From Epiperipatus broadwayi (lineage: Eukaryota; Onychophora; Udeonychophora; Euonychophora; Peripatidae): a stretch of 64,000 nt of DNA. Where the stretch lies: contig JAQFVV010012418.1 of the NCBI GenBank assembly GCA_028023455.1, positions 4,151,244 through 4,215,243 on the forward strand, written 5' to 3'. Positions 48,489 through 61,649 of the stretch are shown here, piece after piece (position 1 is the first letter of the stretch; every line of letters starts with the position of its first letter). The notes beneath the pieces are model-generated. The model ran no database searches. It was not told the origin of the DNA and saw only the letters and a list, made by a program, of their open reading frames with translations. A program made the translations under genes and the position numbers.

Positions 48489-48876
48489 TAAAACCTTAAC
48501 AAATATGAGTTTATTAACTTATCACATAAAAGGTATTAAATCTCATGTTTAAAAACCAACTTGCTTATATAGTTGTTCTCACTTTAAACTAAATTATAGA
48601 TATAATCATAAATCTTCTTGTGTTGATACAGTATATTGTGTACTAGATTAAATATGATACATCTTCACTCAATGGATTTCTTGACATCTATGTGTGACAC
48701 ACACACCCACTTTAATATCATTACTGCTACTGTTTTCTTTCTCTTTTTTCTCTCGTCTGATTTTGGCAGTTTTTATTGCAGATTGCATAGTCTACCAAAT
48801 AAGCATATCTTTGTATAATTAGTATTTAGAATTCATCTGTATAGTATGCATACATTATTTTTCTAGAGTGTTAACA
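48489..48876 (-). repeat. 5' LTR of the minus-strand gypsy-type element
   Basis: On the minus strand it starts about TGTTAACACTCTAG and ends near gttaaggtttta. It contains a short (AC)n run (acacacacaccc on +). Confidence 0.75.
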
Positions 48877-49984
48877 ATAAGGAATTTATTCAACCTACTG
48901 TCCGCCTATTTGTTATAAACGTAATCAAATTTTTTATACATCATTTTATATATATGCACTTACATTATTGCTTTAGTCAGACATTGCAAAGTGATGTTGA
49001 TATTTTTTTATGGATATGAATAATGAGTCCAAATCATAAATAGAATGTGGGTTATTTCATTTTTTTTTAAATTTATTCTTATGGAACTTTGGCAAGAGTT
49101 TTGTTTAATATTAAAAACGAGTAATATCAAATAATTAAAATGTATATTATTAGTAAAATGTATTTAGTCTATTTGCTGTTTTACTTGTTATGAATAATTA
49201 TAAATTATAACAGTTCTATACATATAAATTAATCTGGGTTATTATGGAAATACAAAAGACTTACATTTGTTTTATTTATTTTTACTCTCATGACAATATC
49301 ACCTACAAAAAGAGTTTGACAGTCTTGGATCTAAAACTTGAGATTGTTATATTCACCAATTTTTAATAAAAATAAAATAGATATTTTTGTGAACAAAAAG
49401 AGAAAACTAATTAAAAATTATTTAATTTTTCAAATATTATTGCTCTATTATATACACACGCTATGTTCATACACAAATAGAATTCTATTTTACTTTAATT
49501 GATTTAATTATGAATTACATTTCTAGCATGAGGAAGCAAGTATTTTGGTAACGAAGCCTTTTGACAGATTATTCCTATTATTTTCTTATTAAAATATTTA
49601 CTTAATGGGTTTTATCAGCAGGATAAATATATTCTCATAACAATAGCAATTATTTACAAATGACTGCTTTCTACTTATTTGTATTATATTTATTCATAAT
49701 GAAATTGGACCAGAAATAAATGTAACTTAATTATGATGTAAATATAGCATATCCATTATAATTATAAAATTGCAAATAGTTATAATTCCAAATGGAATAC
49801 ATTTTTATTTATTTATTAATAAAAACTGATTTTATTTAGTGTATATTTACTATGGAGGCAGATTATGTAAGGCACAAATGATAAAATCTAGAGAGCTGCA
49901 AATGATTGAAATTATTCTGCTTATTCATGCATAAGAAAGTAGAGATTCTGTCGAATATATATATAAATACATTCTCACACTAGC
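48877..49984. other. AT-rich DNA, no gene recognised
   Basis: Nothing is supported here beyond AT-rich DNA. Confidence 0.5.
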
Positions 49985-50440
49985 ACAAATGTTTAATAAA
50001 ACTTTTCCCGCAGCATTTAGGCTGTTTCCGAACAGACCCTCTATCAATAGGTTAATTAATAATTCCAAGGATAGAATCGAACCCGAACGTACCTCCAACA
50101 CCATATATAAATTAAATACCCCCAAACTGGATACAAAGAAACATCCTATCCACCCGCATATCACATCATTAATACTTACATAAAAGAGCACTTAAGAAGC
50201 CAGAATATAGCTCTATCTTCCTTGAACACCAGAAAGCTATAGAATATATATTTAACCCACTTTAGCTACAATAGAATATATTGAAAGAAACAATTCAAAA
50301 CGTAAAGTTAGGAAAGCATGATTCTCTCCCTTCAAAATATGGACGCTCTAAACTATAATTTACATATATATTCCACCATTTTCCTATCCTGATATGAGGA
50401 CATAATAAGCCCTTGAAAGCACTAACCATTGCATTGTTAT
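49985..50440 (+). pseudogene. Penelope-like element fragment (post-RT to endonuclease side)
   Basis: The 64-codon frame at 49989-50183 contains RLINNSKDRIEP then SNTIYKLN, resembling the family's linker before the GIY-YIG domain, where a SKD segment is followed by VVYKI. Downstream, a different frame gives an FLEHQKAIEY stretch near 50218-50247, similar to the EH-containing part of the endonuclease. The DNA aligns with 20930-21420 of the other Penelope relic. No RT portion or terminal repeat is present here, so it is a truncated copy. Confidence 0.55.
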
Positions 50441-51918
50441 TCTGCTCAGCTTTTCTATGGCCTAGTTTCAACACCCTTAACATATATTATGAATAATTTA
50501 TGTGTGTGTATTAAGACCTTTGCATAAAGACAGTAGAGAAAGCGGGTAATTGAGTGCTAGAACTAAGCAATAATACTTGATCATCATTGGTGAAAGCTTG
50601 CCACCCATGAAATGTAATGCCCTGCATAGTTTAGAGCAGTATTCTGTAATTTCTGATATTTGAATTTTATATGAATTTTTATATAAACTTGTGAGCAATA
50701 TTAGTATTATGTAACTATAAATTTATTTAACGCACATTGTTTTCTAAGCGCACACTCTTGAGGTTTATTGCCTTAGTAAATATTATGTAACATAACTTAT
50801 TCTAATAGCTCAGTTTTAGCATTACATCACAAACAAAATAATGAGCCTTTTATATCAATTTGAGTCTAAACACGAGTATTAATAAAATAAACAAAAATGA
50901 ATGGTATGTTGCTTATTTATATTCTACAACATCAATATCCTATTGATGCTTGAGCACCAAGGTGTCGAATCCTTTTGTTTACTTTTCAAACATTTTGATA
51001 ATTTATTTAGATTAAGTCCAATTTTCTTTCTTTCTTTCTTTTTTTTTATTTAAAAAAAAAGTTTTTTGGGAGATGATAAGTTAAAAAAAAAGTTTATATA
51101 GATAAGGTCAGCTATATTTATATACATGTACAAGAAAAGTTACAAGTAAAAAAAAATTAAATTCTATACAATTTTATTATTTTCCTGCTATTTTATTATA
51201 TATCTTCCCAGAAAAACAGTATTAATATAAAGAACTTCTGCTGATTATTTTGTATACATTATTATTATGTAAAGTTAATACTATATTTAAAACAAACAGA
51301 CAAGATATTAAGAACTAATGAAGAAAGGCATAAAATTATAAATATTGTATATAACATTTAACATTGACAATACATAAAAAATATAACTAAATATTTTAAT
51401 GTTTTAAACATGTATAATTACACAATCCCATATTTAATCGATCTGAAATAACTAAAACTATATATATCTATACACACTGCAAGATTATTTTTCATATGGC
51501 TGGTTTATCAAGTAAATGAATACTCTCAAGCTAAATCATGAGGCAAACTTTTTTATTTATTTATAGTGAAAAGATAACATGCCTTTGCTCATTACATTTT
51601 CTTTTATAGAAAATTGTCTGAAACACTTTAGCCAGAAAGCATGAATTTAAATCAGGTATACTATTTATTTTAAAGCTATTTTTAATTGCTTGATAGTAAT
51701 AATTGACATGTTTGAGATTATCTTCAATTTAAATATTGTCAATACAAATTTAAAGAATGAAATATATAATGTAAGTTACATCCAGTTTTCTAATAATATG
51801 CAACACTCCAAGATTATAATGTTATTATTGGTCAAGTTTATTAATTGATTTCAAGTTTTCAACATGGATTTTACCATGTAGATTTGTTGAAATAAATTTA
51901 CTAACTACATATGATAAT
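50441..51918. other. AT-rich DNA, no gene recognised
   Basis: A (TTTC)n patch and poly-T/poly-A occur at about 51023-51062. No protein homology was seen; the frame at 50498-50698 (minus) has no recognisable motif. Confidence 0.5.
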
Positions 51919-52016
51919 ATTGCTCACGAGAGGTCAGCACAGCTGCCTTAGAAGCAGTTATCCCGGGTTAGCGGGTTCACTTCCCGGCCGTTGCTAAGAC
52001 ACAGAAAAAAAAAAAC
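51919..52016 (+). repeat. tRNA-derived SINE-like unit with poly-A tail
   Basis: The unit reads tgctcacgagaggtcagcac then agctgccttagaagcagtta, a D-arm/box A and anticodon-arm layout, followed by gcgggttcacttcccgg, a good box B (GGTTCACTTCC). It ends in an A11 run (52006-52016). It resembles the 15519 head (gaggtcagc-cagctgcctt). The anticodon arm is altered and there is an extra stretch before the T-arm, so it is not a working tRNA gene. Confidence 0.6.
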
Positions 52017-55000
52017 TTGATATAATTTATTTTGAATTAAGTAAAGCTTCTGATAGTTCAGTTAAGAATTATTAGGTAACCAAGAAGAAAGACTTTGGTG
52101 TTTATTGATCTTAAACTCAGAGATAAAAGATAAAAAACTCACTACACTACCTAATGCGTGCATATTGTTAAGCAGATATACTATAGTAATAATAGTTACA
52201 ATGACAAACATGAATAGGATGGGCATAAGGAATTCTCTTTAAGGCCTTAGTTTTCATTTTATTTAGCAGTACACTTTTTTTTATTTATAATCAATATATA
52301 TATAATTCTGATATAATAAAATTATTTGTTTATGTTTTTCATTTAAATTAAAAGTTAGTAAATCATTTTATTTTGGTTTGAAATCCTTAATTGATGCTAA
52401 TATTTGACACAATAACTATGATGAACCAATTTTTGCGCGTTTTCGTTTGACAACATGTATTATATTTGATATTTGTTATCACTATTATATAAAATAAAAT
52501 TAGGATTTGTCAGAATATTATTTTATAACTCAGTAATTAATAATCAATTCCAGAGCTTTTTTTTTTTTTTGCACGCAGCAAGTCTTTTGAGGCAGTTTTT
52601 GACTGTTCAAATATGTTGCTTTACAAGAGACAGTTTGGATCAAAATTTTGACATTTTCCCAACAAAATAAATGTGTATTGCCCTTTACAAGAATTACATT
52701 GTTGTTAGCATAATTGTGTAAATGGATCATTTTAGACGCAATTTTTCACTTGAACAATCAGAACTAATTGTTCTTTAAACTTTGTTAATTTTTACCATCT
52801 ACTTTGAAGATAATTAAAATTTTAATTTCATTTATTTTTGAGAAAGTAAATAAAAGTCGTGTAATGAAAGAAAATTTCGTTCAAACATTATTATTATTAT
52901 TAATAAATAATTGAATAGTTTATTGCTTAGGGATTCATGAAGTTTGAGCCTTGGAAATTGCAGAGGGATACATGGATTTTGAACTCCAGAGCTTGCTACT
53001 TTATTGCTGCACCAAAAAGTTGCATTAATGGATTCTCTTAACCCTCGTTTTTACATAAATAATCAACAACACTGATTATTCGTGTACTTTATTGACTTTT
53101 AATATCTATTTTTAACATTATATGAATTTACTTTTTTTAAAAAAGATTTTTTAAGAAATGCGATTTTTAAAAAAGACATTTCTAAAAAATCTTTTAAATC
53201 ATAGTATTATATTCACATATTTGAATTATTATAGGTTTCCTTTTTTACGTGAATAACCAATACTGATTATACTTATTATTCCTGAAGTAATTTGAATTTT
53301 TTTTAATCGCGCACGCGCTCTTTCTCTGTTTTTTTTTTTTTTTTACAATAAATGAATACAGATGATTTTCAACTTGATTAAAATTTTCTTTTCATCTTTT
53401 TTTCTTTTTATATATAACAATTTTTGAGAAAGTTTTTACGTCATTTAACTTTAGTCTCTTTAGCAGTGGGCATGTTCTTATGGCCGAAATAAGTATTTGA
53501 AAGGCACATTTCAATGAAAAATTGGATTATAATGATAATATTTTTGATGCATCTCTGATTGTTAATGTGCAGTAATTGTTTTTTTCATGGACTGCTATAG
53601 TTAGCATGCTTTTATGTTAGCTGTTTCCAGTTCATGTTTCAGTATTATTACATATAAATAAGATATAACTAGGAAAAAATCTTCCAGTTGTGAATCCTAC
53701 GATTTTTTTGTGATATCTTAAATCCTATTTTTATGCATAAACTAACCTTTGTTTTTTGAGATAAAACAATCTACGTGACAAAAGAAATTTATACAATTTC
53801 TAAATTGTTTTTTAATAAATTTAATTTTGAATTTATTTAAGATTTGAAAATTAATATCAATTATCTTTTATTTCACAGACAATCCAAATAGGCATTGCTT
53901 TAATAAAAATATATAAACATTAAAAGGTTCACTATCTAATCAGGGCAACAATCTATTTCTCTTTACTATTGGAGAGACCTTTAATATGAAATTAGCATAG
54001 CTTAATGTTTGCATTGTTAAAGAGTAAATCACTCTTCCTCTGGCTATAAATAAGTAACACTGTATGTTTAGCAAGGTTCAGGAATAGAATAGAGCTTTCT
54101 ATTCTTTAAGTTTTCAATTCTTCTCAATGTACTCTATGATAATTCAAAATGAAATTAAATATCAGGCAAATAAAAAATATGGCATTGATAATTATTTAAT
54201 TAATAATCAATTATATAAGGATGACGAGAGAATTTCACTTTTAATGATTTTATTTTAATAATCATATCGACATTAGTAATTATAAATATGAAATTAAAGT
54301 AGCTATTATCTAATTAAAGAGTAAACCATTATCTCTTAACTACGAATGAATACCATTCTAAATGTTTACGTAGGATCAAGAAAAGAATAGATCTTCCTAT
54401 TTATTAAGCTTTTGACATTTATTTCTTTATATATTTTTTGTAAGTTTATATGTTATGTTTATATATTTACATATTTTATATATGTTGTTATTTATTCAGA
54501 AATATCAGTATATTTAAATTTTGCATGCATGTTTTCTGCCTAAGGCAGATTAAGTTATTAAACCATAGGGTCACATTCATATTGATAATGTTTGACCATT
54601 ATTATTGATAGTTTATCCCTACTTGCTATCTCTTTACTACAATTTATATCAAATTTTTTTTATGAGTTTTAACTTCATTAAGATAAAGTGTATAGTAACA
54701 ACAATGCAATGCTGTTATTTATTTATAAATTTATACATATTTTTAATTAAGTTTATAGCATTTTTGTCAGTAGCTTATCATAGTCAATCCAACTGATGCA
54801 ATTATTGATTGGTAAATAGACATCTAAGAAGCCATTTAAATATGTTTTAAATAGCCAATGGCAAGGCAATTGCTTTATTATAGCTCATCAAAGAGCAACA
54901 ATAAAGGATGCATTACTCAACATATTTTTCAACTGAGAGGTTTTAATAATTTTCCATTTTTGTTTTAGCCTCTACTAGCTTGGTTGACTATAAGACTGCT

Positions 55001-57115
55001 AAGCAGTCTGAGGGAAAAAATCTTAATCTATTTGAAACCTAAAAAATTATGAAGTTTTTTTCAACCAATATTTTATCATTAAATCATAGATAAGGCAGGT
55101 ATATATTCTAACTACTATATCAAATGATTCTTCTAATATATATATATATTGTAACCTAAATAAACAGGTATCAAGTGGTGTAATTTAATAAAAATACCCA
55201 CTTTTTATCTCTTAGTTTTATTAAGTAAATATAGTAAGTAAATATGGAGTTAATATGGTCTATCAGGATGCCACTAGGTTATCTGAATCTAGACAAAGTT
55301 ATATTCTATAGCTACTTCAAATGTACCAGGTTTGAACCCATTTGGTACCTTATTTATAACAAAATGTAGGATTTTTGGATTTTAGAATCATATCACATTT
55401 GCACTAACATGAAGGAAAACACAAAAACATCCTTATGCTTTAGTTGTGCATAAAAAATTCATAAGATAAAAATTATCACTTAGATTTTAATATTATAAAT
55501 GCATTTTAACATTTTTATAAGCCTTGCTAGCTCACATCAAACACTATCAATTGATGGTGGCAATTCACTCATCCTTGAATGATGTGGATAATTGGAATGG
55601 TGGTTATTATCTCCCAATGACTCACAAATGATAACCAAATACAGTGAAAATCATTATTTATCTATGGCCATTAAACACATTTATCTAGATCATTAATTTA
55701 AAAATATGATGATGTTGATGATGATGACAATGGTACTTCCAGCCACAGCTTTAGAACTAACACCTAACATAAGGTTTAGATTTTATAAATTCATAATTAT
55801 TTGCCTAACTTTACTATATTTTAACTTAATTCTTAACATTCAACAGTGATGATGAATGATCATAATCAATAATGCAACAAATACTCTTAATAAAGATAAA
55901 TGCCTCTTTTAATAAAAAATTAACAGTTATTACTGGACTACTAAAATATACATATTATTTAAAGATATATATGAACATTTATATGAACAATAATTATGAG
56001 TTGTTTATATTTAATCATAATATTAAACTCTTCTCCCTTGCCCTTTAATGATAGTATCCAATGATTCTCAGAGTAAAATGTTTATGCATCAATTTGGATA
56101 ATAAATAACTAAGAATTTACATCTACAAGAAAAATATTTCCTTAAAAATATAAATACTTTATGCACACACATACTTTTATAACCTTATGAATTCAAACAT
56201 AACATATAACAAGATAATTAATTAAAAAAAGGTTAGTTAGATTTTAGAAGTAAAAGCATTTACAGAAGCAAGCTTTAAATTATTTATCTTCCCCTCTAAG
56301 CTATTGAGGTCACTAATCATGATTTTTTAAAAAGAAAATCCAACCCCTCCAATGCTATCTTTCTATCACTTTCAGCATTCATACAACACAGCTATCCATA
56401 TGGCAAGTATAATTATATTACTACATGTGTATATGTGGATTCCCATTATGAATAAAATATTATTAAACAAAAAAACCTTTTAACTTACAAAATATTACAT
56501 AATTTTAAATTTAACTCACAATAATACATTTCACAAAATAAAATACATCAATAAGTGGATAGTATAATAATTTGAGAATACTAAAATCATCAATACTGTA
56601 CTAGCTATTATTACTGAAATTCTGCTTTTTTAATTGATTTTGGTTTTTAAAATTCAGAGATAAAAAAAGATAACGAATTTTGTTATTAAAAATTTTGTTA
56701 ATAGTTCCTGATATAATAAAAAGGAAAATATATAATCAAAATTCATATTACCAGTTCTTTTATTTTCTTGAGGCAGCACTTTCCAAGAGTTCAAATTCAG
56801 CTTGTTGAATGTTTATAAATTTTGCAGCAACCAGATACACCAATCTGTAATGTGTATATTACCAATTTCAGCGGTTTACTGGAACAGTCCTATTTTTTCT
56901 TGGCTTGTGGCTTGCAATTTTTTTATGATGATGATGATGATGAAGTTACTTGCTTTCATAGGAACCATTTGGCACTGGAATAGTTTCTCCCTTCTTTCAG
57001 CATGCTTATATTAATAGATTAAGGATATCTGTTGTTTTCATATATTGTAATTATATTTGTCTGGGGTTTAAACTCAGCCACTGGCATAACTGAACTAGCA
57101 TGGTTTAACACTTTT
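52017..57115. other. AT-rich DNA, no gene recognised
   Basis: No gene is supported. The stretch contains a perfect-type hairpin at 53142-53196 (aaaagattttttaagaaatg and complement), two diverged related blocks at about 54020-54115 and 54315-54415 (both aaagagtaaa early, and gaatagat or gaatagagc late), a short box B-like hairpin at about 55325-55350 (gtaccaggtttgaaccc), and (GAT)n at 56930-56945. Confidence 0.45.
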
Positions 57116-57310
57116 TAGTAGTTTACTTATCTTCATTTTCTATTTAAAATGCAGGTGGGCAATAAGTGTCTTTTACATCATTTTTACAATCAGTCACAAT
57201 ATGTGTAATACTTTTGGCTCAGACCCCCAGATATGCTTAAGCTGATGGCTGGGTGGATCAACACAGGCAAAACATATGTGTTCTTAGCCTGTCATTGCTA
57301 TATGAAACTT
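57116..57310 (-). pseudogene. Possible LINE C-terminal zinc-region fragment
   Basis: On the minus strand the less AT-rich block near 57170-57290 translates in part to AKSITHIVTDCK, resembling the C-terminal C-x-C-x(n)-H-x-C region of several LINE RTs (family: ETxxHIVxxC). A C-x-C pair occurs about 20 codons upstream, separated by stops. The match is short and no RT block is seen nearby, so confidence is low. Confidence 0.3.
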
Positions 57311-57460
57311 TCCAAACAAAATTATATATAAAAATGACAGTAATTCAAACTGATCTGTTTCAACACTTTAACTTGTTCCCTTCAAAGTTTTAATATTTAA
57401 TAATCCTTTTAAATAATTGAGAGCCTTTTTTATATCACTGAGTCTCTTTACAGACCCCCA

Positions 57461-57650
57461 GATAGAAAACCTGATTTTATTAGTTAAATCATTTGATTAA
57501 TACTGATCATCTGCTTCCAATTTACTGTTGAAAGAAATCCAAACTAATAGATAGAAACACCTGATTTTTTTATTAATTAACCAGTCTAATTTAAAACTGA
57601 TCATTGTTTCAAATTTACTGTTAGTAAAAAAATCCAGACTAATAACTTTC
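57461..57650. repeat. Diverged tandem duplication, about 89-bp unit x2
   Basis: Two units starting gatagaaa-acctgatttt (57461 and 57550) share ordered blocks: ctgatcat, caatttactgtt or caaatttactgtt, and aatccaaactaata or aatccagactaata. Divergence shows it is older than the 15.6 kb and 61.6 kb duplications. Confidence 0.7.
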
Positions 57651-58362
57651 TTGACAGTTAACTAGTCTGGGGTATCCATTACTTTAATGGCTTCACACCT
57701 AATCACATTTTCTCTAATTATCTCTGATTTTAAAGACTTAGCTGTACTGCTAAATGAAACTCTATCCTGTGAGTTTAATTATCACAATATAAACAATAAA
57801 GTCTCTATATCACTAGAGGTTTTGACATGCTAAAATGATTTTAACAGAATTTTTCTCTTACTATATTTATAACTGTAATAGTTAAACAGCATTAAGCTGT
57901 TGCACATGTCCTTTGCAGATCATGCTATATAAAATAATTGATTTATTTATATGTATAACTGTAAATTTATTTATGTAAAATACAAGCACACACTCTGATA
58001 TCCAGATATTCAAAAAATCTTCCCATCAAAAATAATCTGAATGCTTTTTACAAACCATAATTTAATATTCAAAATTAAATCATTAGAATTATTAGACTTA
58101 ATTATTGTTATAGAAAAATTAGAGAGCAGAATTTTGCAAGTATAGATCAATTTTGAAGAAAGTTAATATTCAAAATATGAAAATGATTAACTAAATAGTT
58201 TGTGTCCACAGACAACTGTTTATATGTGTTCTAATCCTAACTTTTAAAATAACTGAAATAATTCAAGGTATTTACTATTCTTTTTGGGTTTTATTAACCT
58301 TTCCATAGTTTTTTTTTTCAAAAAAATTGAACATTTTTACAATTACAGATATATGCATATAA
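57651..58362. other. AT-rich DNA, no gene recognised
   Basis: Nothing is supported here beyond AT-rich DNA. Confidence 0.5.
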
Positions 58363-58965
58363 GCTATCACGTAACTCAAAATATATAAAAAAGAAATGCT
58401 AATTTTATTTATTGAATTATAAATATATATAAATCAAAATTTTTGGATCATATACATTCTAAAATGTAAATTATATTTTATATGAAGGAAAATCATATTT
58501 ATATACTTTTTGTCCAAAAACACGATGGATATAATGAGAGGTGAAAAATGAATATATATATATGCTATCACGTAGCTCAAAATATATGAAAAAAAATGCT
58601 GTTTATTTTATTTATTGAAAATACATTATTATATAAATCAAGTTTTGATTCACATACTTTCTAAAATGTAAAATATTTAGTAAAAATATATAATAGATAT
58701 TCAAAATTTTATAGATAAGCAAACATCACGTGATATTGAAAATTTTCAAAATGAATATATATATATAGATATGCTATCACGTAACTCAAAATATATAAAA
58801 AGAAATGCTGTTTATTTTATTTATTGAAAATACATTATTATAAAAATATATATAAATCAAGTTTTGATTTACATACTTTCTAAAACCTAAAATATTTAGT
58901 AAAAAATATAATAGATATTCAAACATTTATAGATAAGAAAATATCATGTGATATTGAAAATTTTC
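58363..58965. repeat. Tandem array, about 200-bp unit x3
   Basis: Units begin gctatcacgta(a/g)ctcaaaa at 58363, 58564 and 58773. Each holds gaaatgct or aaaatgct, ttttatttattga, a cata-ctttctaaaa block and a (TA)n run before the next unit. Units 2 and 3 are closer to each other than to unit 1 and also share the palindromic motif atcacgtgat or its variant atcatgtgat. There is no coding content. It could be a small satellite array or the internal repeat of an element. Confidence 0.85.
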
Positions 58966-59088
58966 AGTTGACAAAATGATGCTGCATATTTTCAAAACGT
59001 ATGAAGAAAATACCCTTATTATTATAATTTTTTTGAAATATACATAATATTTAGCTAGTAATATTTACTTGATTTCAAATAATATTTG

Positions 59089-59143
59089 TAAGAATAAATA
59101 TCAAAAAATGCATGCAAGAATAAATATCAAAAAATGCGTGCAA
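59089..59143. repeat. Tandem duplication, about 27-bp unit x2
   Basis: The unit aagaataaatatcaaaaaat with gcatgc or gcgtgc is repeated twice in direct order. Confidence 0.85.
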
Positions 59144-59289
59144 GAAAATAAAAGATGAAAAAATATCACAGATTCTAGATATCTAAATAGAAAGTCAAAG
59201 AGCTTATTTTTATAAAAATATTTTTTTAAAAAAGAAAAATAAATCATAAATAATTATTATAACTTACCAATTGAAAGAATAAACAAATT

Positions 59290-59730
59290 ATATTTGACAT
59301 TTTTGCGCTGAAAGCAATCACGGTCTTCTCACTAGACAAGTAGGAAAAAGAGTAAATATGGGGTCACAAATTATGAACCATGGAATGACGAATAAATCAT
59401 TAATTATAACTGCCATCTATGTGAAACTTTACAAACTAATACCTGAGTAGTATATGCATGTGCTAGAATCGAAAAAACAAGATTTTTCATTCAAAACTGC
59501 TTAAGGTTGTCAAAGGAAAATTGAAATGCGATATCGCAGGCCGTACAAAATGTAATAGGGGGTGCTTCAAATGCAAAATAGAGGATGGACCTAGGAAAGA
59601 GTTAATACAAACAGACAAAGAGCATAAATATTTTTCCCACTCACTTTCTGTCCTAGGCTTTTGGGACTTGATTCTGTAGGGTTTAAACTTGGGTGCCCTA
59701 CAGCTTCCCTTCCTATATAAGAAAATGTGA
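59290..59730. other. Less AT-rich block of unknown nature
   Basis: This block is richer in G+C than its surroundings and includes gcgatatcgcaggccgtac. One + frame (about 59510-59660) contains four cysteines in a CDIAGRTKC-N-RGCFKC layout, but the frame is short and unsupported. A small hairpin (tgtaggg ... ccctaca) lies at about 59676-59702. It may be a transposon relic or a conserved non-coding or exonic segment; I cannot tell which. Confidence 0.3.
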
Positions 59731-61551
59731 TGTTTTTGCTGTTTTCATTTTATGCACATTATTACAAATTTACCACAGGCTAAATTGAAATGGGCACAAT
59801 GTATATATATATATATAGTAACAGGTTGGGTTACATGCCATACAACAACATAATTGTGTGTGTGAAAGTAGAAAACAAACATAAATTTTGTAGATATTTT
59901 CTACATTTCACTTGAAATAATAATCACTGTAAAGAGTTAAATAGTTCTGAATTTGAAACAAAATTTCATTATGAAATAATCATTTAAAAAGGTCTAAGTA
60001 AATTATTATTATTATTCTGATTTTGAAATTTAAAAATAAGCAGGTTTTTTGATAATTGTAAAAATGTCTATTATCTATTTTTGAAAATCTTTTTTAATTA
60101 ATTGATAAATTTCTATCTTAGTAAAATCACGTATATTACACTTTGATAAAAAAATTCAAAGTTGTTTTCAAAAGGATTAAAATTCTTATTAAACAAGATA
60201 CACTATGTTGTTGTCACTCTAACAATCCAAGACTATTAAGGTTTGGATGGAAAGATTAGTTTAGTCTGGATAGTAATTTTTTGAGAAGCAGTTGGATAAG
60301 AGTTTGCTGCAAAGTCTGGTTAATATTTTTTGAGAAGCAAATGGCCAAATTGGCCAGCTGCAAAGTATGGATAGTAGTTTTTCATGAGAGAATTGTCTAA
60401 TATAGTTTGGTTAATATTTTTGTAAGAGTTAACTACAGGCTGTTATTAACTGTAGCAGAGAATGGCAACATTTAAGCTAGCTGCAGAGATGGATAGTAGA
60501 GTTATACAAAGAACAGCCATAAGGGTATAAGAATACAAAGAAGATGCTCTACAGTTTAGTGGTGGAGTTTGAATTCATATGGAGGAAATGACCCACTTCT
60601 TTGTGTTGAAATTCATAGCCTTAAAAGGGTTCTGGAAAACAGTTTGTTGGCATGAGGCTCATCAAATACTAGACAATAGGAAACTCATGGAATGCCAACA
60701 TACTTGATTATACTTTCTTGATGATGAAAATTGCCTGGATTATGCCTATTTTGATGATTGACCAAAACCAAGCTTACTAAGAGAAATCTTGAAGAATTGG
60801 TATATGTATGTTGAATGTTTATCTATGTATGCAGAGAAGCACAGATACACATATACACAATGGTGAGTAGCATTATATATAATGAACTAAAATTGTAAAT
60901 AAGTTTTTTTAAATAATTCATTCAAAATGACATTCTAAAAAGGTGAGACATATAATATAGAACAGTATTATTTTAAATTGCATAATCAAACTCTATATTT
61001 TTTTAAAAAGAATAATGCAAATAAATAACTGCTTGGATTAAAAAAGTCTAAGAGTCAGAATTAACATTTAAAAGATATTTTAAAATCTTTTAGAAAAGTG
61101 ACCTATGATGATCATAGTTATATACAGAAAGTATTATGTTTTAAAAGGAAAAAAATGGATTTTAAAAATCTTTTAGACTAAAAAAAAAGAAAAGAAAGAC
61201 ATTTTAAATTTAAAATCCTGTTGATAATTAATCAATCAAAACAATTATCTGAAAAAGAAAAAAAAGACACGTTTTTTTATGAAAAGAAAACTTTTTATGA
61301 AAGTGTTTATAATTAATTTATATCATCTATAATGTTATTTATACACATTATATGCACACATTTGTATGAAAAATAATTTTTAATACACTTTATTTTGACA
61401 AAATGAAATATATGATATGGACATCAGTGTGCACATGCACTCCAACATTCACATACATAAGTAAAATTTTAATCATCTGTACTATATTTTTATAACTGAA
61501 AAGTTTAATAATGTATTTATTTTATGATGATTGAAATATAGTCATCAAATG
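59731..61551. other. No gene recognised; degenerate repeats at 60.24-60.45 kb
   Basis: At about 60245-60450 variants of ggatagtaattttttgagaagca with tgctgcaaag or agctgcaaag recur three times at irregular spacing. The remaining DNA is AT-rich, with a (TA)n run at about 59801-59816. Confidence 0.45.
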
Positions 61552-61649
61552 TACTGCACTCTGTATGCATATATATATATATCAATGAGTGTCAACTAGG
61601 TACTGCACTCTGTATGCATATATATATATATCAATGAGTGTCAACTAGG
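61552..61649. repeat. Tandem duplication, 49-bp unit x2
   Basis: Two identical 49-bp units starting tactgcactctgtatgcata (61552 and 61601) lie in tandem. Identity over the whole unit, including the (AT)n run, implies a very recent event or an assembly duplication. Confidence 0.9.

Larger units (their letters stand above)
46195..48876 (-). mobile_element. Shortened Ty3/gypsy-type LTR element
   Basis: Two related repeats of 370-390 bp (46195-46564 and 48489-48876, both with tctagagtgtta at one end and gagtttattaac at the other) enclose a 1.9 kb minus-strand interior. The interior carries gag, a protease remnant and the beginning of RT, ending right at the YLDD box. RNase H and integrase are absent. 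The LTRs differ by many substitutions and small indels, so the insertion is old. The boundaries are accurate to a few bases only. Confidence 0.8.

Noticed and set aside
55325-55360. Possible tRNA-like box B (ggtttgaaccc)
   Set aside because: It forms a small hairpin by itself, and no box A at proper spacing or clover-leaf could be drawn.
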